A stretch of DNA of 64,000 nucleotides from Cystobacter fuscus DSM 2262 (lineage in GTDB: Bacteria > Myxococcota > Myxococcia > Myxococcales > Myxococcaceae), in contig NZ_ANAH02000074.1 of assembly GCF_000335475.2 (NCBI RefSeq), positions 62,001-126,000 on the forward strand, in the 5' to 3' direction. Numbering within the stretch: the first letter of the stretch is position 1; each line of letters starts with the position of its first letter. The notes under the pieces were generated by a model, which saw nothing but the letters and a program-made list of their open reading frames with translations, was not told the DNA's origin and did no database searches. The translations under genes were made by a program, and so were the position numbers. Positions 8,972-17,830 of the stretch are shown piece by piece.

Positions 8972-10162
8972 ATGGAGCCCGTGGCCGCCAACCTCCGCCT
9001 CCGCCTCCTCGAATCCATCACCGATGTCTCCGCCACCGAGTGGAACGCCCTCGCCGGACCCGAGGCGCCTCCGTTCATCCGCCATGAGTGGCTCGCCGCC
9101 ATGGAGGAGAGCGGCAGCGCGACGCTCGAGTCGGGGTGGGAGCCCCAGCACCTGACGCTCTGGCGCGACGGCAAGCTCGTGGCGGCCTCGCCCGCCTACC
9201 GCAAGCACCACAGCATGGGCGAGTACATCTACGACTTCTCGTGGGCGGGCGCCGCCGAGCGGCTCGGCGTGGAGTACTACCCCAAGCTCGTGGTGGGCGC
9301 GCCGCTGTCGCCGGCCACCAGCGCGCGCTTCCTCATCGCCCCGGGCGAGGACGTGCCCGCGCTGCGGCTCACGCTCCTGCGCGCGGCGGTGGAGAGCGCG
9401 AAGGAGAGTGGCTGCTCCTCGGTGCACTTCCTCTACCCGCGCGAGGACGAGGCGGACATGCTGGGAGCCGAGGGGCTCGCGCGCCGCATCACCCTGCAGT
9501 TCCACTGGAAGAACCCGGGCTATCGCACCTACGACGACTACCTCTCGCGCTTCGACGCCAAGCGCCGCTCTCAAATCAAGCGCGAGCGGGCGGCGGCCAC
9601 CACCCAGGGCATCACCGTGCGCACGGTGCGCGGGGGCGAGGTGGGCGAGGAGCATGCCCGGCGCGCCTTCGGCTTCTACGAGGCCACGTGCGCGAGCCGG
9701 GGCCCCTGGGGGCAGGTGCAGCTCACCGAGGACTTCTTCGTGCGCATCTTCCGCGCGATGCCGGACACGGTGGAGCTCGTGCAGGCCGAGCGCGCGGGCA
9801 AGGTCATCGCCGGGGCCTTCAACCTCGCCACGCCCGAGCGCCTCTATGGCCGCTATTGGGGGTGCCACGAGGAGCATCCCTTCCTGCACTTCCACGTGTG
9901 CCTGTACCACTCGGTGGAGGACAACATCCGCGCGGGGCGCCGCGTGTTCGAGCCCGGCGCGGGGGGCGAGCACAAGATCGCCCGGGGCTTCGAGCCCACG
10001 GCGGTGCACAGCGCGCACCTGCTGTTCAACCAGACGCTGGACAAGGCGGTGCGCGACTTCCTCCACCGCGAGCATGCGCACCTGCAACCCGCCGTCGAGC
10101 AGGCCGAGCAGGTCGCGGGGCTCAAGCCCTGGCCCCTGCCCGGCCGGGCCTCGGGGACGTGA
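8972..10162 (+). CDS. FemAB-like predicted N-acyltransferase (COG3146/DUF482)
   Basis: A 396-residue protein of the peptidogalycan biosynthesis/predicted N-acyltransferase family, a duplicated GNAT fold related to FemAB. Family landmarks are PPFIRHEWLAAMEESGS near the start, then YDFSWA and FHWKNPGYRTYDDYLSRFDAKRR (about residues 180-205, the F.W.N..Y..FD.YL..L..K.R block), GRYWGCHEEHPFLHFHVCLY and FEPGAGGEHKIARGFEP. The acyl donor and acceptor are unknown; homologues occur in many Gram-negatives. It is a stand-alone gene divergent from bioA with a 176-bp gap. Confidence 0.85.
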   Translation: MEPVAANLRLRLLESITDVSATEWNALAGPEAPPFIRHEWLAAMEESGSATLESGWEPQHLTLWRDGKLVAASPAYRKHHSMGEYIYDFSWAGAAERLGVEYYPKLVVGAPLSPATSARFLIAPGEDVPALRLTLLRAAVESAKESGCSSVHFLYPREDEADMLGAEGLARRITLQFHWKNPGYRTYDDYLSRFDAKRRSQIKRERAAATTQGITVRTVRGGEVGEEHARRAFGFYEATCASRGPWGQVQLTEDFFVRIFRAMPDTVELVQAERAGKVIAGAFNLATPERLYGRYWGCHEEHPFLHFHVCLYHSVEDNIRAGRRVFEPGAGGEHKIARGFEPTAVHSAHLLFNQTLDKAVRDFLHREHAHLQPAVEQAEQVAGLKPWPLPGRASGT

Positions 10163-10254
10163 CGCCCGCTCGCCCGCCCTTCTGTGGGACGGGCGATGGA
10201 TTGTATCGGAAAAGTGAAGGGGCCGGGGGCAACCCGCTCTAGAGTCGCTCCGCT

Positions 10255-10944
10255 ATGAAAGCGCCTGAGACGGATGAAGCCTTCGTGCAGTGGTATGAGG
10301 ACTGCTGGGCGGACCGGGACGAGGTGGAGTACCCCAAGCTCTTCGGCAATATCAGCGAGGAGGTCTACACGCTGGATGTGACGGGTGCGCTGGAAGCGTG
10401 GATGGACAGTGGCGAGCCCTCCGCGGCGAAGGAACTCGATCCCAACTGGGGCCCCATGGGAGTGCGGGTCGCGCCCCCCACGCCCGAGTACCCCTACTGG
10501 ACGTACGTGACGAGCGGCCTGTCCAACCCCTTCACCCTGTCCCCCGGAGAAGAGGTGCAGGAGGGGGCGATAAGTGGGCTGGGCTACGAGATGGTCATCC
10601 ACACGCCCGAGGAGGAGCGCTGGCCGGTGCTGCGGCTCATGGACATGATGGCCTACAACCTGGTGTGCGCGCGGCTGTTCGCCGTGGGGCACCGCTACCC
10701 GGTGGAGGGCACGCTCACGGGCGGCGAGTCCAAGCTCAACGGCTTCGTCTTCGTGACGGATCCCTCGCGCCCCGCGCACTTCCAGCTGGAGTCGGGCCGC
10801 GTGCAGTTGCTCACGCTGGTGGGCGTGACGAAGAACGAGATGGCCTTCAGCCGCTCCAACGGCATGGATCGACTGATGGCGAAGCTGGTGGCGGCGGGCA
10901 CCGGCTACATCACCCACCCGGGGCGGGAGCAGGTGCCGCTCTAG
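10255..10944 (+). CDS. Suppressor-of-fused (SUFU) domain protein
   Basis: A 229-residue cytoplasmic protein with no signal or membrane segment. The blocks YPYWTYVTSGLSNPF, GLGYEMVIHTPEEERWPVLRLMDMMAYNL and LNGFVFVTDPS match the bacterial SUFU domain (T.GLS, G.E...., WP..LL..LA.Y). In bacteria this family has no established biochemical role and is frequently found among immunity proteins of polymorphic toxins. Here no toxin neighbour is seen, so a free-standing or housekeeping role is equally likely. The ATG at 10255 has no obvious Shine-Dalgarno. Confidence 0.72.
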   Translation: MKAPETDEAFVQWYEDCWADRDEVEYPKLFGNISEEVYTLDVTGALEAWMDSGEPSAAKELDPNWGPMGVRVAPPTPEYPYWTYVTSGLSNPFTLSPGEEVQEGAISGLGYEMVIHTPEEERWPVLRLMDMMAYNLVCARLFAVGHRYPVEGTLTGGESKLNGFVFVTDPSRPAHFQLESGRVQLLTLVGVTKNEMAFSRSNGMDRLMAKLVAAGTGYITHPGREQVPL

Positions 10945-10970
10945 CGCTCAACCCCCGCGCGACGAGGCGC

Positions 10971-11894
10971 TCACGCGAGGCGGCCCAGGAGGACGCCGCC
11001 CGCGTCCACGCCCAGCGCCCACTCCCGGCCGGAGATATCCACCCGGGGCCCGAGCGGCAGCGGGTGATGGGACCAGGTGCTTCCCCCATCCTCGCTCACG
11101 TGCAGCGCGGGCTCGATGCCCCGGGCCGGCTCCACGCCGCGGGTGAGCACCCGCAGCACGCCCTCGGTGGCCACCAGCCGCACCGGCTCGCGGCCCGCGG
11201 GCAACGGCTCGCCCCAGCGCACCCCGGTGTCCTGACGCTCGCCCACCCGCGTCTGGCCGTCCACGAGCGCGGCGACGAAGGCCCCGTCCACGTCCACCAC
11301 GCGCGCGGCCCCCACCTCCCGGGGACTCCACGTCTGGCCTCCGTCCAGCGAGAGCGACAGGCCCTGCCCCAGGAGCGCCACGCCCCCCTCCACGCGCCGC
11401 AACCGCTCGGTGCGCGGGTCCCGCTCTCCAGCCAGGCGGACCTCCTTCCACGTGGCGCCCCCATCCGCGGTGTGCCCGAGGAACCCGGCGCCCAGCACCC
11501 AGAGCTCCCGCTCGCTGACGGCCAGCACCTGCGAGAGCGTCGGCGCGCCCACGGGCCCTCGCGCCCGCCACTCGCGGCCCCCATCCACCGACACCAGCAG
11601 GTGGTAGTCCGAGCCCGTGCCCGAGGCGCGCAGCGTGCCGACGATGGCGGCGCCCACCGGGCCGGAGCAATCCAGGGCCTGCACCCAGCCCGCCCCCTCC
11701 CAGACGCTCGTCGGGTTGCCCGCCGCCACGCGCAGCAGCCGGGCGCGCCGGGCCTTCATCCGCTCCAACAGGCCTCCCTCCGCGGGCTCCTCCACCCCCC
11801 CCACCCACCCGAGGCCCTCGGGGCCCACCCCGACCGCGCTGGCCTTCAGGCCTCCAGCCAGCTCTCCCAGACGCTCCCAGTCTCTCTCCGGCAC
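10971..11894 (-). CDS. YCF48/BNR-type beta-propeller protein
   Basis: About 307 residues. It contains repeated Asp-box/BNR-like strands: LLVSVDGGREWRARG, LGHTADGGATWKEV, LSLSLDGGQTWSPREV and LHVSEDGGSTWSHHPL. This is the S.DGG.TW pattern of sialidase-like and photosystem-assembly YCF48-like propellers, so a repeat propeller of unknown ligand is the likely fold. The GTG at 11894 with GAGG six bases upstream is preferred. The frame stays open to 12074, which would overlap the divergent barrel gene's ribosome binding site, and those extra residues look non-coding. No signal peptide is visible with the chosen start, which is odd for a propeller of this type. Confidence 0.6.
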   Translation of the reverse strand: MPERDWERLGELAGGLKASAVGVGPEGLGWVGGVEEPAEGGLLERMKARRARLLRVAAGNPTSVWEGAGWVQALDCSGPVGAAIVGTLRASGTGSDYHLLVSVDGGREWRARGPVGAPTLSQVLAVSERELWVLGAGFLGHTADGGATWKEVRLAGERDPRTERLRRVEGGVALLGQGLSLSLDGGQTWSPREVGAARVVDVDGAFVAALVDGQTRVGERQDTGVRWGEPLPAGREPVRLVATEGVLRVLTRGVEPARGIEPALHVSEDGGSTWSHHPLPLGPRVDISGREWALGVDAGGVLLGRLA

Positions 11895-12074
11895 GCGTGA
11901 ACCTCGGAATGCGAAGAAGTGCGGCGGGAAGATGCCAGCCCCGTCCAGAGCAGGGAAGCGAACAGGTGGGGGGGACAAGACAGGAGCGCCCGGGGGCCCG
12001 CTTCCCCGCCTGCCCGGTGGCGCCCGGCGAGGACACCCTCCAGCTTCCTGCCAGCTCAAATGGGGGAGGAACAC

Positions 12075-12722
12075 ATGAAGAAGGCAACTGTGGGAGTGGT
12101 GGCGGGCGTGGCGGTGCTGACCCTGGGCGCGGGCACGGCCCTGGCACGCGACGAGGTCCGCCGGGAGTCCGGCGCGGACATGCGGGGCGTGTCCGTGCTC
12201 GTCGGCGGAGGCGTGGAGGGCTACACCAGCTCACTCGGCTCGAACATCCGCCCGGGCGCCGCCTACGGCGCCACGCTCATGCTCCGTCCGTCCAAGGTGC
12301 TGGGCGTGGAGCTCGGCTACTCGGGCGCGGCGAACAACTTCAACCGTGGCACGGTGGCCACGTCCGGCACGACGCGCGGCCCGGACGTGATGCGCAACGG
12401 CGCCCAGGCGGTGGCCACCCTCGGCCTCACCGCCGCGCCCCTGCAGCCCTACGTGCTCGCGGGCGTCGGCCTCAGCCGCTACAACGTCCGCGCCGAGGCC
12501 TCCGGCTTCCAGGACGACACCGTGGGCAACGTGCCGCTCGGCGGCGGACTGCGCCTGCACATCGGCGACTTCACCGCGGATGCGCGCGTGAACTACAACG
12601 TCCTGCTCGATCAGCAGTTCGCCACCGCCGTGCCCTCCACCACCCCGGGCACCCCGGTGAACGAGGCCTTCAGCAACGGCGGCACCTACACGGGCACCCT
12701 CAACCTCGGCGCGACCTTCTGA
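12075..12722 (+). CDS. Outer-membrane beta-barrel protein
   Basis: A 215-residue protein with a clean Sec signal peptide (MKKATVGVVAGVAVLTLGAG, cleavage after TALA). The mature part has alternating hydrophobic and polar strands ending in the aromatic C-terminus TGTLNLGATF (final Phe, the BAM signal). The layout VSVLVGGGVEGY, AAYGATLMLRP, LGVELGYSG, PYVLAGVGLSRY and GGGLRLHIGDFTADARVNY is that of OmpA-like/OMP_b-brl small barrels with about eight strands. It probably sits in the outer membrane with a structural or adhesion role. GGGGGAGGA lies just upstream of the ATG. Confidence 0.82.
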   Translation: MKKATVGVVAGVAVLTLGAGTALARDEVRRESGADMRGVSVLVGGGVEGYTSSLGSNIRPGAAYGATLMLRPSKVLGVELGYSGAANNFNRGTVATSGTTRGPDVMRNGAQAVATLGLTAAPLQPYVLAGVGLSRYNVRAEASGFQDDTVGNVPLGGGLRLHIGDFTADARVNYNVLLDQQFATAVPSTTPGTPVNEAFSNGGTYTGTLNLGATF

Positions 12723-12775
12723 GCCACGCCCTCGAGGCTCCCGGGGCCGGGGGATGCACGAACGGCCGCGCTTGT

Positions 12776-12816
12776 CTGTGAACGGCTTCACACCCGAGCC
12801 GTGAAGCCGTTCACAG
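12776..12816. terminator. Perfect 16-bp inverted repeat, bidirectional terminator or operator
   Basis: The arms 12776-12791 (CTGTGAACGGCTTCAC) and 12801-12816 are perfect reverse complements, separated by nine bases. The element lies 54 bp past the barrel gene's stop and 243 bp past the leftward Crp gene's stop, between converging genes, so a transcription stop for either side is the simplest reading. No T-run follows on either strand. The rest of 12723-13058 shows no gene. Confidence 0.55.
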
Positions 12817-13058
12817 CCATCCGCCTCCATCCGCGCTAGAACGGAGGATGGGCTCGGGAACTCGCGTTCCGTCGGTCCCGAACGCCGTGCCCAGGGCAGT
12901 CCGCCCGGGCGCGGGCGCGCGAAGGCCACGCCTCCAGGGTGGCATCGCGCGGGAGTCCGGAACGCCGAGGCCGTTGGAGGGGGGGAAAACGGCCGACGTC
13001 GACGCGCCCAGGGGGCGGGGAGGGGGCCGCGCCAGCAGGGCGCGGTCCCACGCAGGTC

Positions 13059-13742
13059 CTACTCCACGTCCCGACGCAGGCGCTCGACATCCAACAGGGT
13101 GATCTGCCCCCCGTCGAGGGTGAGCAAGCCGTCCTGCACGTAGTGGCGCAGCCACTTGTTGACGCTCTCGCGCGTCACCCCACACTGATTGGCCAGCTCC
13201 ACCTGGGTGCGCTTGGGCAGCACGATGCCCCCCCCGGGGCCCGGCTGCCCCTGGGTGCGCGCCAGCTCCAGCAACACCCGCACCAGCCGCGCGCGCCCTT
13301 CCAGGAAGGCGGCGTCATGCACCAATTGGGTGACGCGCCGCACCATGCGGCTGAGCACCGCCAGCAGGCGCATGGCCACCAGGGGCCGATCCGCGAGGAA
13401 GCGCCGGAAGTCCTCCTGGTGCAGGCTCAACAGGTGCGTCTCCTCGCGCGCCACCGCGTCCGTCGAGCGCGGCTCTCCATCCAGCAGCGCCAGCTCCCCG
13501 AAGGAATCGCCCCGGTGCAGCATCGACAGGATGACCTCCCGGCCCTCCGAGGAACTCAACCGGATGGCCACCTCGCCCCGGCGGACGATGAACAAGGCCG
13601 TCCCCACGTCCCCCTTGTGGAAGATGACCTCGCCCTTGGCGTAGCGCCGCTGCTGCATCAGCCCCGACAGATGCCCCAGCTCCTCCTCCGAGAGCTGCTC
13701 GAACATGGGGATCTGCGCCAGCAGTTGCGAATAGGGCGGCAT
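13059..13742 (-). CDS. Crp/Fnr-family transcriptional regulator
   Basis: A 227-residue protein with an N-terminal cyclic-nucleotide-binding domain (about residues 10-120). Its segments RRYAKGEVIFHKGDVGTALFIV, GRGEV-type RRGEVAI and FGELALLDGEPRSTDAVA include the phosphate-binding cassette FGE.ALLDG.PR.. . A long dimerisation helix follows, then a winged HTH (about 165-215), with recognition helix region TQVELANQCGVTRESVNKWLRHY. There are no Fnr-type N-terminal cysteines, so it is more likely cyclic-nucleotide or ligand responsive than an oxygen sensor. GAGG lies upstream of the ATG. Its target may include the adjacent rightward kinase-chaperone cluster starting 273 bp away, but no palindromic Crp site was identified there. 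Confidence 0.9.
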   Translation of the reverse strand: MPPYSQLLAQIPMFEQLSEEELGHLSGLMQQRRYAKGEVIFHKGDVGTALFIVRRGEVAIRLSSSEGREVILSMLHRGDSFGELALLDGEPRSTDAVAREETHLLSLHQEDFRRFLADRPLVAMRLLAVLSRMVRRVTQLVHDAAFLEGRARLVRVLLELARTQGQPGPGGGIVLPKRTQVELANQCGVTRESVNKWLRHYVQDGLLTLDGGQITLLDVERLRRDVE

Positions 13743-14014
13743 GAATCAACCTCGGCGTCCAAGACAGGGGGAACTGGCAAGCAGGAAAGTCTCTACTTGC
13801 TGGTCACCGGGACCAAAAGGAATTTGGTGATGCTCCCGGCGCGGAATGCTCGCTCGTGGGCATGCCGACGACGGTGGGGCGGCAGTCCGAGCGAGGGGCC
13901 ACGACCCATCCCCACCCCCAGGGTCCGCTTGCCAAGAGAGGGGGGGCGGGTGTAACGCCTAGGGAGAGCAGCACGCGTGGATGCCACGAAGGTGGTCCTC
14001 GAAAACCGACGAGC

Positions 14015-14584
14015 ATGACCGCAGAGGCATCATCCACCCTTCCCACTCCCCGGCCGCCCCAATGTCCCCGTTGTGGGACACTGGTACCGCACACGCCGTC
14101 GGGCACCCAGGTCATCCGCTGCGCGGGGTGCGGGGCCGCGCTCCAGGTGATTGTGCGTCCCCTGGACGTGCCGCGCACGCCCGCGCCCTCCGCCGCCGTG
14201 GAGGAAGGGGCCTCCCGCCCCCGTCGCCGCCCCATGGTGGAGGTGCCCGGTCCCCGGCGCGCCGACGCCCAGCCCGTCCCCACCTTCACGGTGGAGTTGT
14301 CCCAGTCCGACATCGACACCGAGGGGCTCGAGCCCCAGGACAAGCCGCCCGCCCAGGCCCCCGCCGCCGCGCCCCTTGCGCCGCCTCCTCCACCGCCCGC
14401 CATCCTCGACACGCCCTGGTACGCCGAGGACATCGAGCGGCTGCCCGAGGCGAACGCGAGTCTCGGACAGCTCGCCCTGGAGAACTTCGAGTCCCTGCCT
14501 CCCCTGCGCCTGCGGCCGGATGTGCCCTCCGCCTCGCGCGGCCCCCCGTCCACCTCCCAGCCCCCGTCCTCCCGCGGCAAGTGA
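14015..14584 (+). CDS. Zinc-ribbon protein with proline-rich tail
   Basis: A 189-residue protein. An N-terminal zinc ribbon is formed by CPRCG and CAGCG about 20 residues apart (PPQCPRCGTLVP ... VIRCAGCGAALQV), of the MJ0042/zinc-ribbon type common in myxobacterial regulatory proteins. The remainder is low-complexity and rich in Pro, Ala and Glu, with no further domain. The ATG at 14015 was chosen because the segment before it is not conserved in composition. It opens a five-gene rightward cluster with a coiled-coil protein, Ser/Thr kinase, Hsp70 and J protein, so it may be an adaptor in that system. Function is otherwise unknown. Confidence 0.65.
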   Translation: MTAEASSTLPTPRPPQCPRCGTLVPHTPSGTQVIRCAGCGAALQVIVRPLDVPRTPAPSAAVEEGASRPRRRPMVEVPGPRRADAQPVPTFTVELSQSDIDTEGLEPQDKPPAQAPAAAPLAPPPPPPAILDTPWYAEDIERLPEANASLGQLALENFESLPPLRLRPDVPSASRGPPSTSQPPSSRGK

Positions 14585-14715
14585 ACACCGCCCGGCTGGT
14601 CGGAGAGCGGGCGAGCCACGTCCGCTGGAATCCCGTGCGGAAGGGTGCGGTATCATCCCGCGGGCGCGGGCTCTCATGGCGCACCGCTTCTCGTGGAGGG
14701 AGTGAACGCAGCGTG

Positions 14716-15852
14716 ATGAGGAACGCAACCAGCAGGGAGCCACTCAAGGGCCTCCCGGCGGATCTCCAGACGGCGCGTCGGGGCTGCGCCGACCTGGGCC
14801 CTCAGGTCGAGCACATCGCCGAGCAGCTCGCCGCCGCGCTGCGGCAGGCGTCGCAGGAGCTCCACCGGCTGGAGACCCAGCGCGACGAGCTGCGCCGGAG
14901 CGCTCGCGACACGCCGCCTCCCGTGATGCCCAGGCTGCTCGAGCGCATCGAGGAGCAGGGCCAGTGCGTGCAGCGGCTGGAGCGCGCCCACCAGGGACTC
15001 CAGGAGCTGCGCGCGGCGCTCGGCTCCGTGGGAGAGCACCTGGAGCGCGGCCTCGAGCAGCAGTCCGTGGACCGGCACGAGCACGAGGCCATCCTGCGCG
15101 AGGAGAAGCGGATGTGGCTGCGCGAGCTGCTCTCCCTGCGCCAGCGGCTGGAGGGCGCGGAATCGGCCGCCGAGCGGCCTCGCGCCGGCAACGAGGACCT
15201 GGCCCGGCTGCGCGCCGAGAAGGAGCGGCTCGCCCAGCGCGTGACCGAGCTCGAGCGGGACGTCTCCGCCCGGGACGAGACGCTGCTGGCCAAGGAGCAG
15301 ACGCTCGCGGACCTGCGCAAGATGGTGTCCCTGCTCACTCCGGCTCCGCCCGCGCCCCCCGCCGCTCCGCCTCTCGCCGAGCGCCCGCCGGCCGTGCCGG
15401 AGCCCAGCGCGAGGCCGCGCTCCGCCCCGACACCCACGGAGCAGCTGTTCGGCAACTCCACGATGCAGCTGGCCCAGCACCTGCTGGAGTCGCTCGGCAC
15501 CGAGGACGTGGAGGAGGCCATGCCCGCGCCGCCCCCGCCTCCGCCCAAGCCCGAGCGCAGGGCCACCAGCCGGGAGATCCGCTTCGGGCCGCTCGACGAG
15601 TTCACGGTGGGCCCGCCGTCCCTGCCACCGCCGGTGCCATCCATGTCGCCGCTGGTTCCGGGGATGCCGCCTCCCCCGCCACCCGTCATGCCCAGGGCCA
15701 GCGCGCGCGTGCCCAGCGCGACCCGCACGCCCTCCACCATCACGCCCACGGTTCCCCTGATGGAGCGTCCTGGCACGCTCGTCATCAGCGAGGACATGTT
15801 CAACGACGTGCTCGCCGAGCAGGACGAGCCCGGCTCCACCGGTAGGAAATGA
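14716..15852 (+). CDS. Coiled-coil protein upstream of kinase
   Basis: A 378-residue protein with no signal peptide. Residues about 20-210 are strongly heptad-like (Leu, Glu, Arg and Gln-rich; for example LARLRAEKERLAQRVTELER), predicting a long coiled coil. The C-terminal part is Pro-rich with two (P)5-7 stretches and a conserved-looking acidic tail GTLVISEDMFNDVLAEQDEP. The start is the ATG at 14716, with GTG at 14713 as an equal alternative; GGAGGGAG lies about a dozen bases upstream. Its last four bases (ATGA) overlap the kinase start, so it is coupled to the kinase and may be a scaffold or substrate. I do not recognise a named family. Confidence 0.7.
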   Translation: MRNATSREPLKGLPADLQTARRGCADLGPQVEHIAEQLAAALRQASQELHRLETQRDELRRSARDTPPPVMPRLLERIEEQGQCVQRLERAHQGLQELRAALGSVGEHLERGLEQQSVDRHEHEAILREEKRMWLRELLSLRQRLEGAESAAERPRAGNEDLARLRAEKERLAQRVTELERDVSARDETLLAKEQTLADLRKMVSLLTPAPPAPPAAPPLAERPPAVPEPSARPRSAPTPTEQLFGNSTMQLAQHLLESLGTEDVEEAMPAPPPPPPKPERRATSREIRFGPLDEFTVGPPSLPPPVPSMSPLVPGMPPPPPPVMPRASARVPSATRTPSTITPTVPLMERPGTLVISEDMFNDVLAEQDEPGSTGRK

Positions 15853-17801
15853 GCAACCCGTCTGGCCACCCCACCCTGCCGGCGCGCTTCGGCCGCTATG
15901 TCCTGCTCAGCCACCTGGGGCGCGGGGGCATGGCGGACATCTACCGCGGCGTGGCGCTCGGGGTCGGGGGCTTCGCCAAGCCCGTGGTCGTCAAGCGCGT
16001 GCTCCCCGAGGCCATCCTCCAGGAGTCCGCGGTGAAGATGTTCATCGAGGAGGCGCGGCTGTCGGCGCTCCTGCAGCACATGAACATCGCGCAGATCTTC
16101 GACTTCGGGGAGCAGCGCGGCGAGTACTTCATCGCCATGGAGTTCATCCATGGCCGCGACCTGCACGACCTGATGCGGCGCATGGCGGCGCGCGGCCAGG
16201 GCATCCCCGTGCACATCGCCTGCTACATCGCCATGGAGGTGCTCAAGGGCCTGGACTACGCGCACCGCGCGCGCTCGGCCGCGGGCGAGCCCCTGCAGCT
16301 GGTGCACCGCGACGTCAACCCCACCAACATCATCATCTCCTTCGAGGGAGAGGTGAAGCTGCTCGACTTCGGCGTGGCGCTGGTGGGCAACTCGGGCAGC
16401 ACCAACAACGTGCGCGGCAAGCCGGGCTACATCCCGCCCGAGCAGCTCGCGCGCAAGAAGGCCGACGGGCGCGGAGACATCTTCGCGCTCGGCATCACCC
16501 TCTACGAGATGCTCGCGCGGCGCCATGCCTTCAAGCAGGGCACGGTGATGGACGTGCTCAAGCAGACGGTGGCGCTGCGCGCCCGGCCCCTGCGCCTGCA
16601 GGACGCGGCCCCCTTCCTGCCCGCGCCGCTGTGCAACGTGGTCAACCGCAGCGTGCTGGCCAACCCGGACGAGCGCTACCAGACGGCCGCCGACGTGCTC
16701 GACGCGCTGGATGAGTTCCTCCTGTCCGCCGGGCTGCGCGTGTCCCAGCGCGACCTCGCCGCGCTCATGGCCACCTGCTACGAGCCCGAGGTGCGCGCGC
16801 CCCCCGTGCAGCCGCCCATCCCCCCGGACCTGCTCGCCCAGGAGGCTCCCCCCACGGCCACCAGCCCCACGTACACCGTGCGCGAGCCGGGCGGCGGGCT
16901 CTATCTCATGAAGCTGGGCGAGGAGGACGTGCAGCTGCTCTTCGCCTCCGGCAAGCTCTCGCCCGACGTGCAGGTGTCCCAGTCCGGCGGCCCCTTCCTG
17001 TCCCCCTCCGCCTTCCCGCGCCTGAGCGCCTCGGCGGACGCCGCCCGCGAGCGCCTCGCCGCCCGGCGCGCCACCGCTCCCCGCCCCCGCTACGCCGGCA
17101 ACCTCACCCTCGCCTCGCCCCTGCGCGTCATGGCGCGGCTGATGCTCGCGCGCGTCACCGGCCGGCTGCACTTCGAGGACAACCGCGTCCACAAGGAGCT
17201 GTTCCTCAAGGCGGGGCAGATCATCGCCGTGCGCTCGAGCCTCGCCGCGGACCGCTTCGGCCCCTTCCTGCTGAGCAAGGGCAAGCTGTCCACCGAGCAG
17301 TGGCAGCGCGCGGTGGAGGGCACGCGCCCCTTCTCCGGCCGGCTCCTGGAGGCGCTGCTGTCCTCGCGCGCCCTGTCGCCCGCGGAGCTCGCCGAGTGGA
17401 CGCTCGAGCACCGCCGCTCCGTGGCGCTCGGCCTGCTCACCTGGGCGCGCGGCCGCTACGCCTTCTTCGAGCACGACACGCCCATCAACGATGGCTCCGA
17501 GGAGCGGCTGGGGGGCCTCGCCCTGCTCAACGAGGGCCTGCGCATGCACTACCCCCTGGAGCGCCTGGTGCGCGAGCAGGAGCCGCTGCGCCACAAGCCG
17601 CTCTACCGCAACCTGGACGCCCCCGTGACGGCCAACGACCTGAGCCTGTCGGCCTCCGAGCTGCGCGCCGCCTCGCTGCTGAACAAGCCGGGCCATACCC
17701 TCTCCGGCGCGCTTGCGGAACTCAAGCGTCCGGAGGATGAAGTGGCCCTGCGCCGGGTGGCGTTGCTCTTCACCGAGGTCGGGCTGCTGGCATCGGCCTG
17801 A
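15849..17801 (+). CDS. Ser/Thr protein kinase with C-terminal DUF4388-like domain
   Basis: A 650-residue cytoplasmic Hanks-type kinase. Kinase landmarks: glycine loop LGRGGMADIYRG (about 23), catalytic Lys in VVVKRVLP, catalytic loop HRDVNPTNIII (about 153, with Val-Asn-Pro in place of the usual Leu-Lys-Pro, the common myxobacterial variant), DFGVAL (about 174), PPEQ in place of APE, and DIFALGITLYEML. The kinase ends near residue 300. From about 415 a second domain begins (LASPLRVMARLMLARVTGRL, then KELFLKAGQIIAVRSS) resembling the DUF4388/PATAN domain of PatA-like regulators. There is no transmembrane helix. It overlaps the coiled-coil gene by four bases and is followed 29 bp later by an Hsp70 gene. 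Confidence 0.92.
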   Translation: MSNPSGHPTLPARFGRYVLLSHLGRGGMADIYRGVALGVGGFAKPVVVKRVLPEAILQESAVKMFIEEARLSALLQHMNIAQIFDFGEQRGEYFIAMEFIHGRDLHDLMRRMAARGQGIPVHIACYIAMEVLKGLDYAHRARSAAGEPLQLVHRDVNPTNIIISFEGEVKLLDFGVALVGNSGSTNNVRGKPGYIPPEQLARKKADGRGDIFALGITLYEMLARRHAFKQGTVMDVLKQTVALRARPLRLQDAAPFLPAPLCNVVNRSVLANPDERYQTAADVLDALDEFLLSAGLRVSQRDLAALMATCYEPEVRAPPVQPPIPPDLLAQEAPPTATSPTYTVREPGGGLYLMKLGEEDVQLLFASGKLSPDVQVSQSGGPFLSPSAFPRLSASADAARERLAARRATAPRPRYAGNLTLASPLRVMARLMLARVTGRLHFEDNRVHKELFLKAGQIIAVRSSLAADRFGPFLLSKGKLSTEQWQRAVEGTRPFSGRLLEALLSSRALSPAELAEWTLEHRRSVALGLLTWARGRYAFFEHDTPINDGSEERLGGLALLNEGLRMHYPLERLVREQEPLRHKPLYRNLDAPVTANDLSLSASELRAASLLNKPGHTLSGALAELKRPEDEVALRRVALLFTEVGLLASA

Positions 17802-17830
17802 AAGAGCGGCCCGGCGGACGAGGGGCGCCG

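Noticed and set aside
10971-12074. Longer start for the YCF48-like gene
   Set aside because: It would run into the ribosome binding site of the divergent barrel gene and adds residues of non-coding character.
14802-17696. 964-residue minus-strand open frame opposite the kinase
   Set aside because: It is antisense to a clear coiled-coil gene and kinase and has the Arg/Gly/Ala composition of a high-GC shadow frame.
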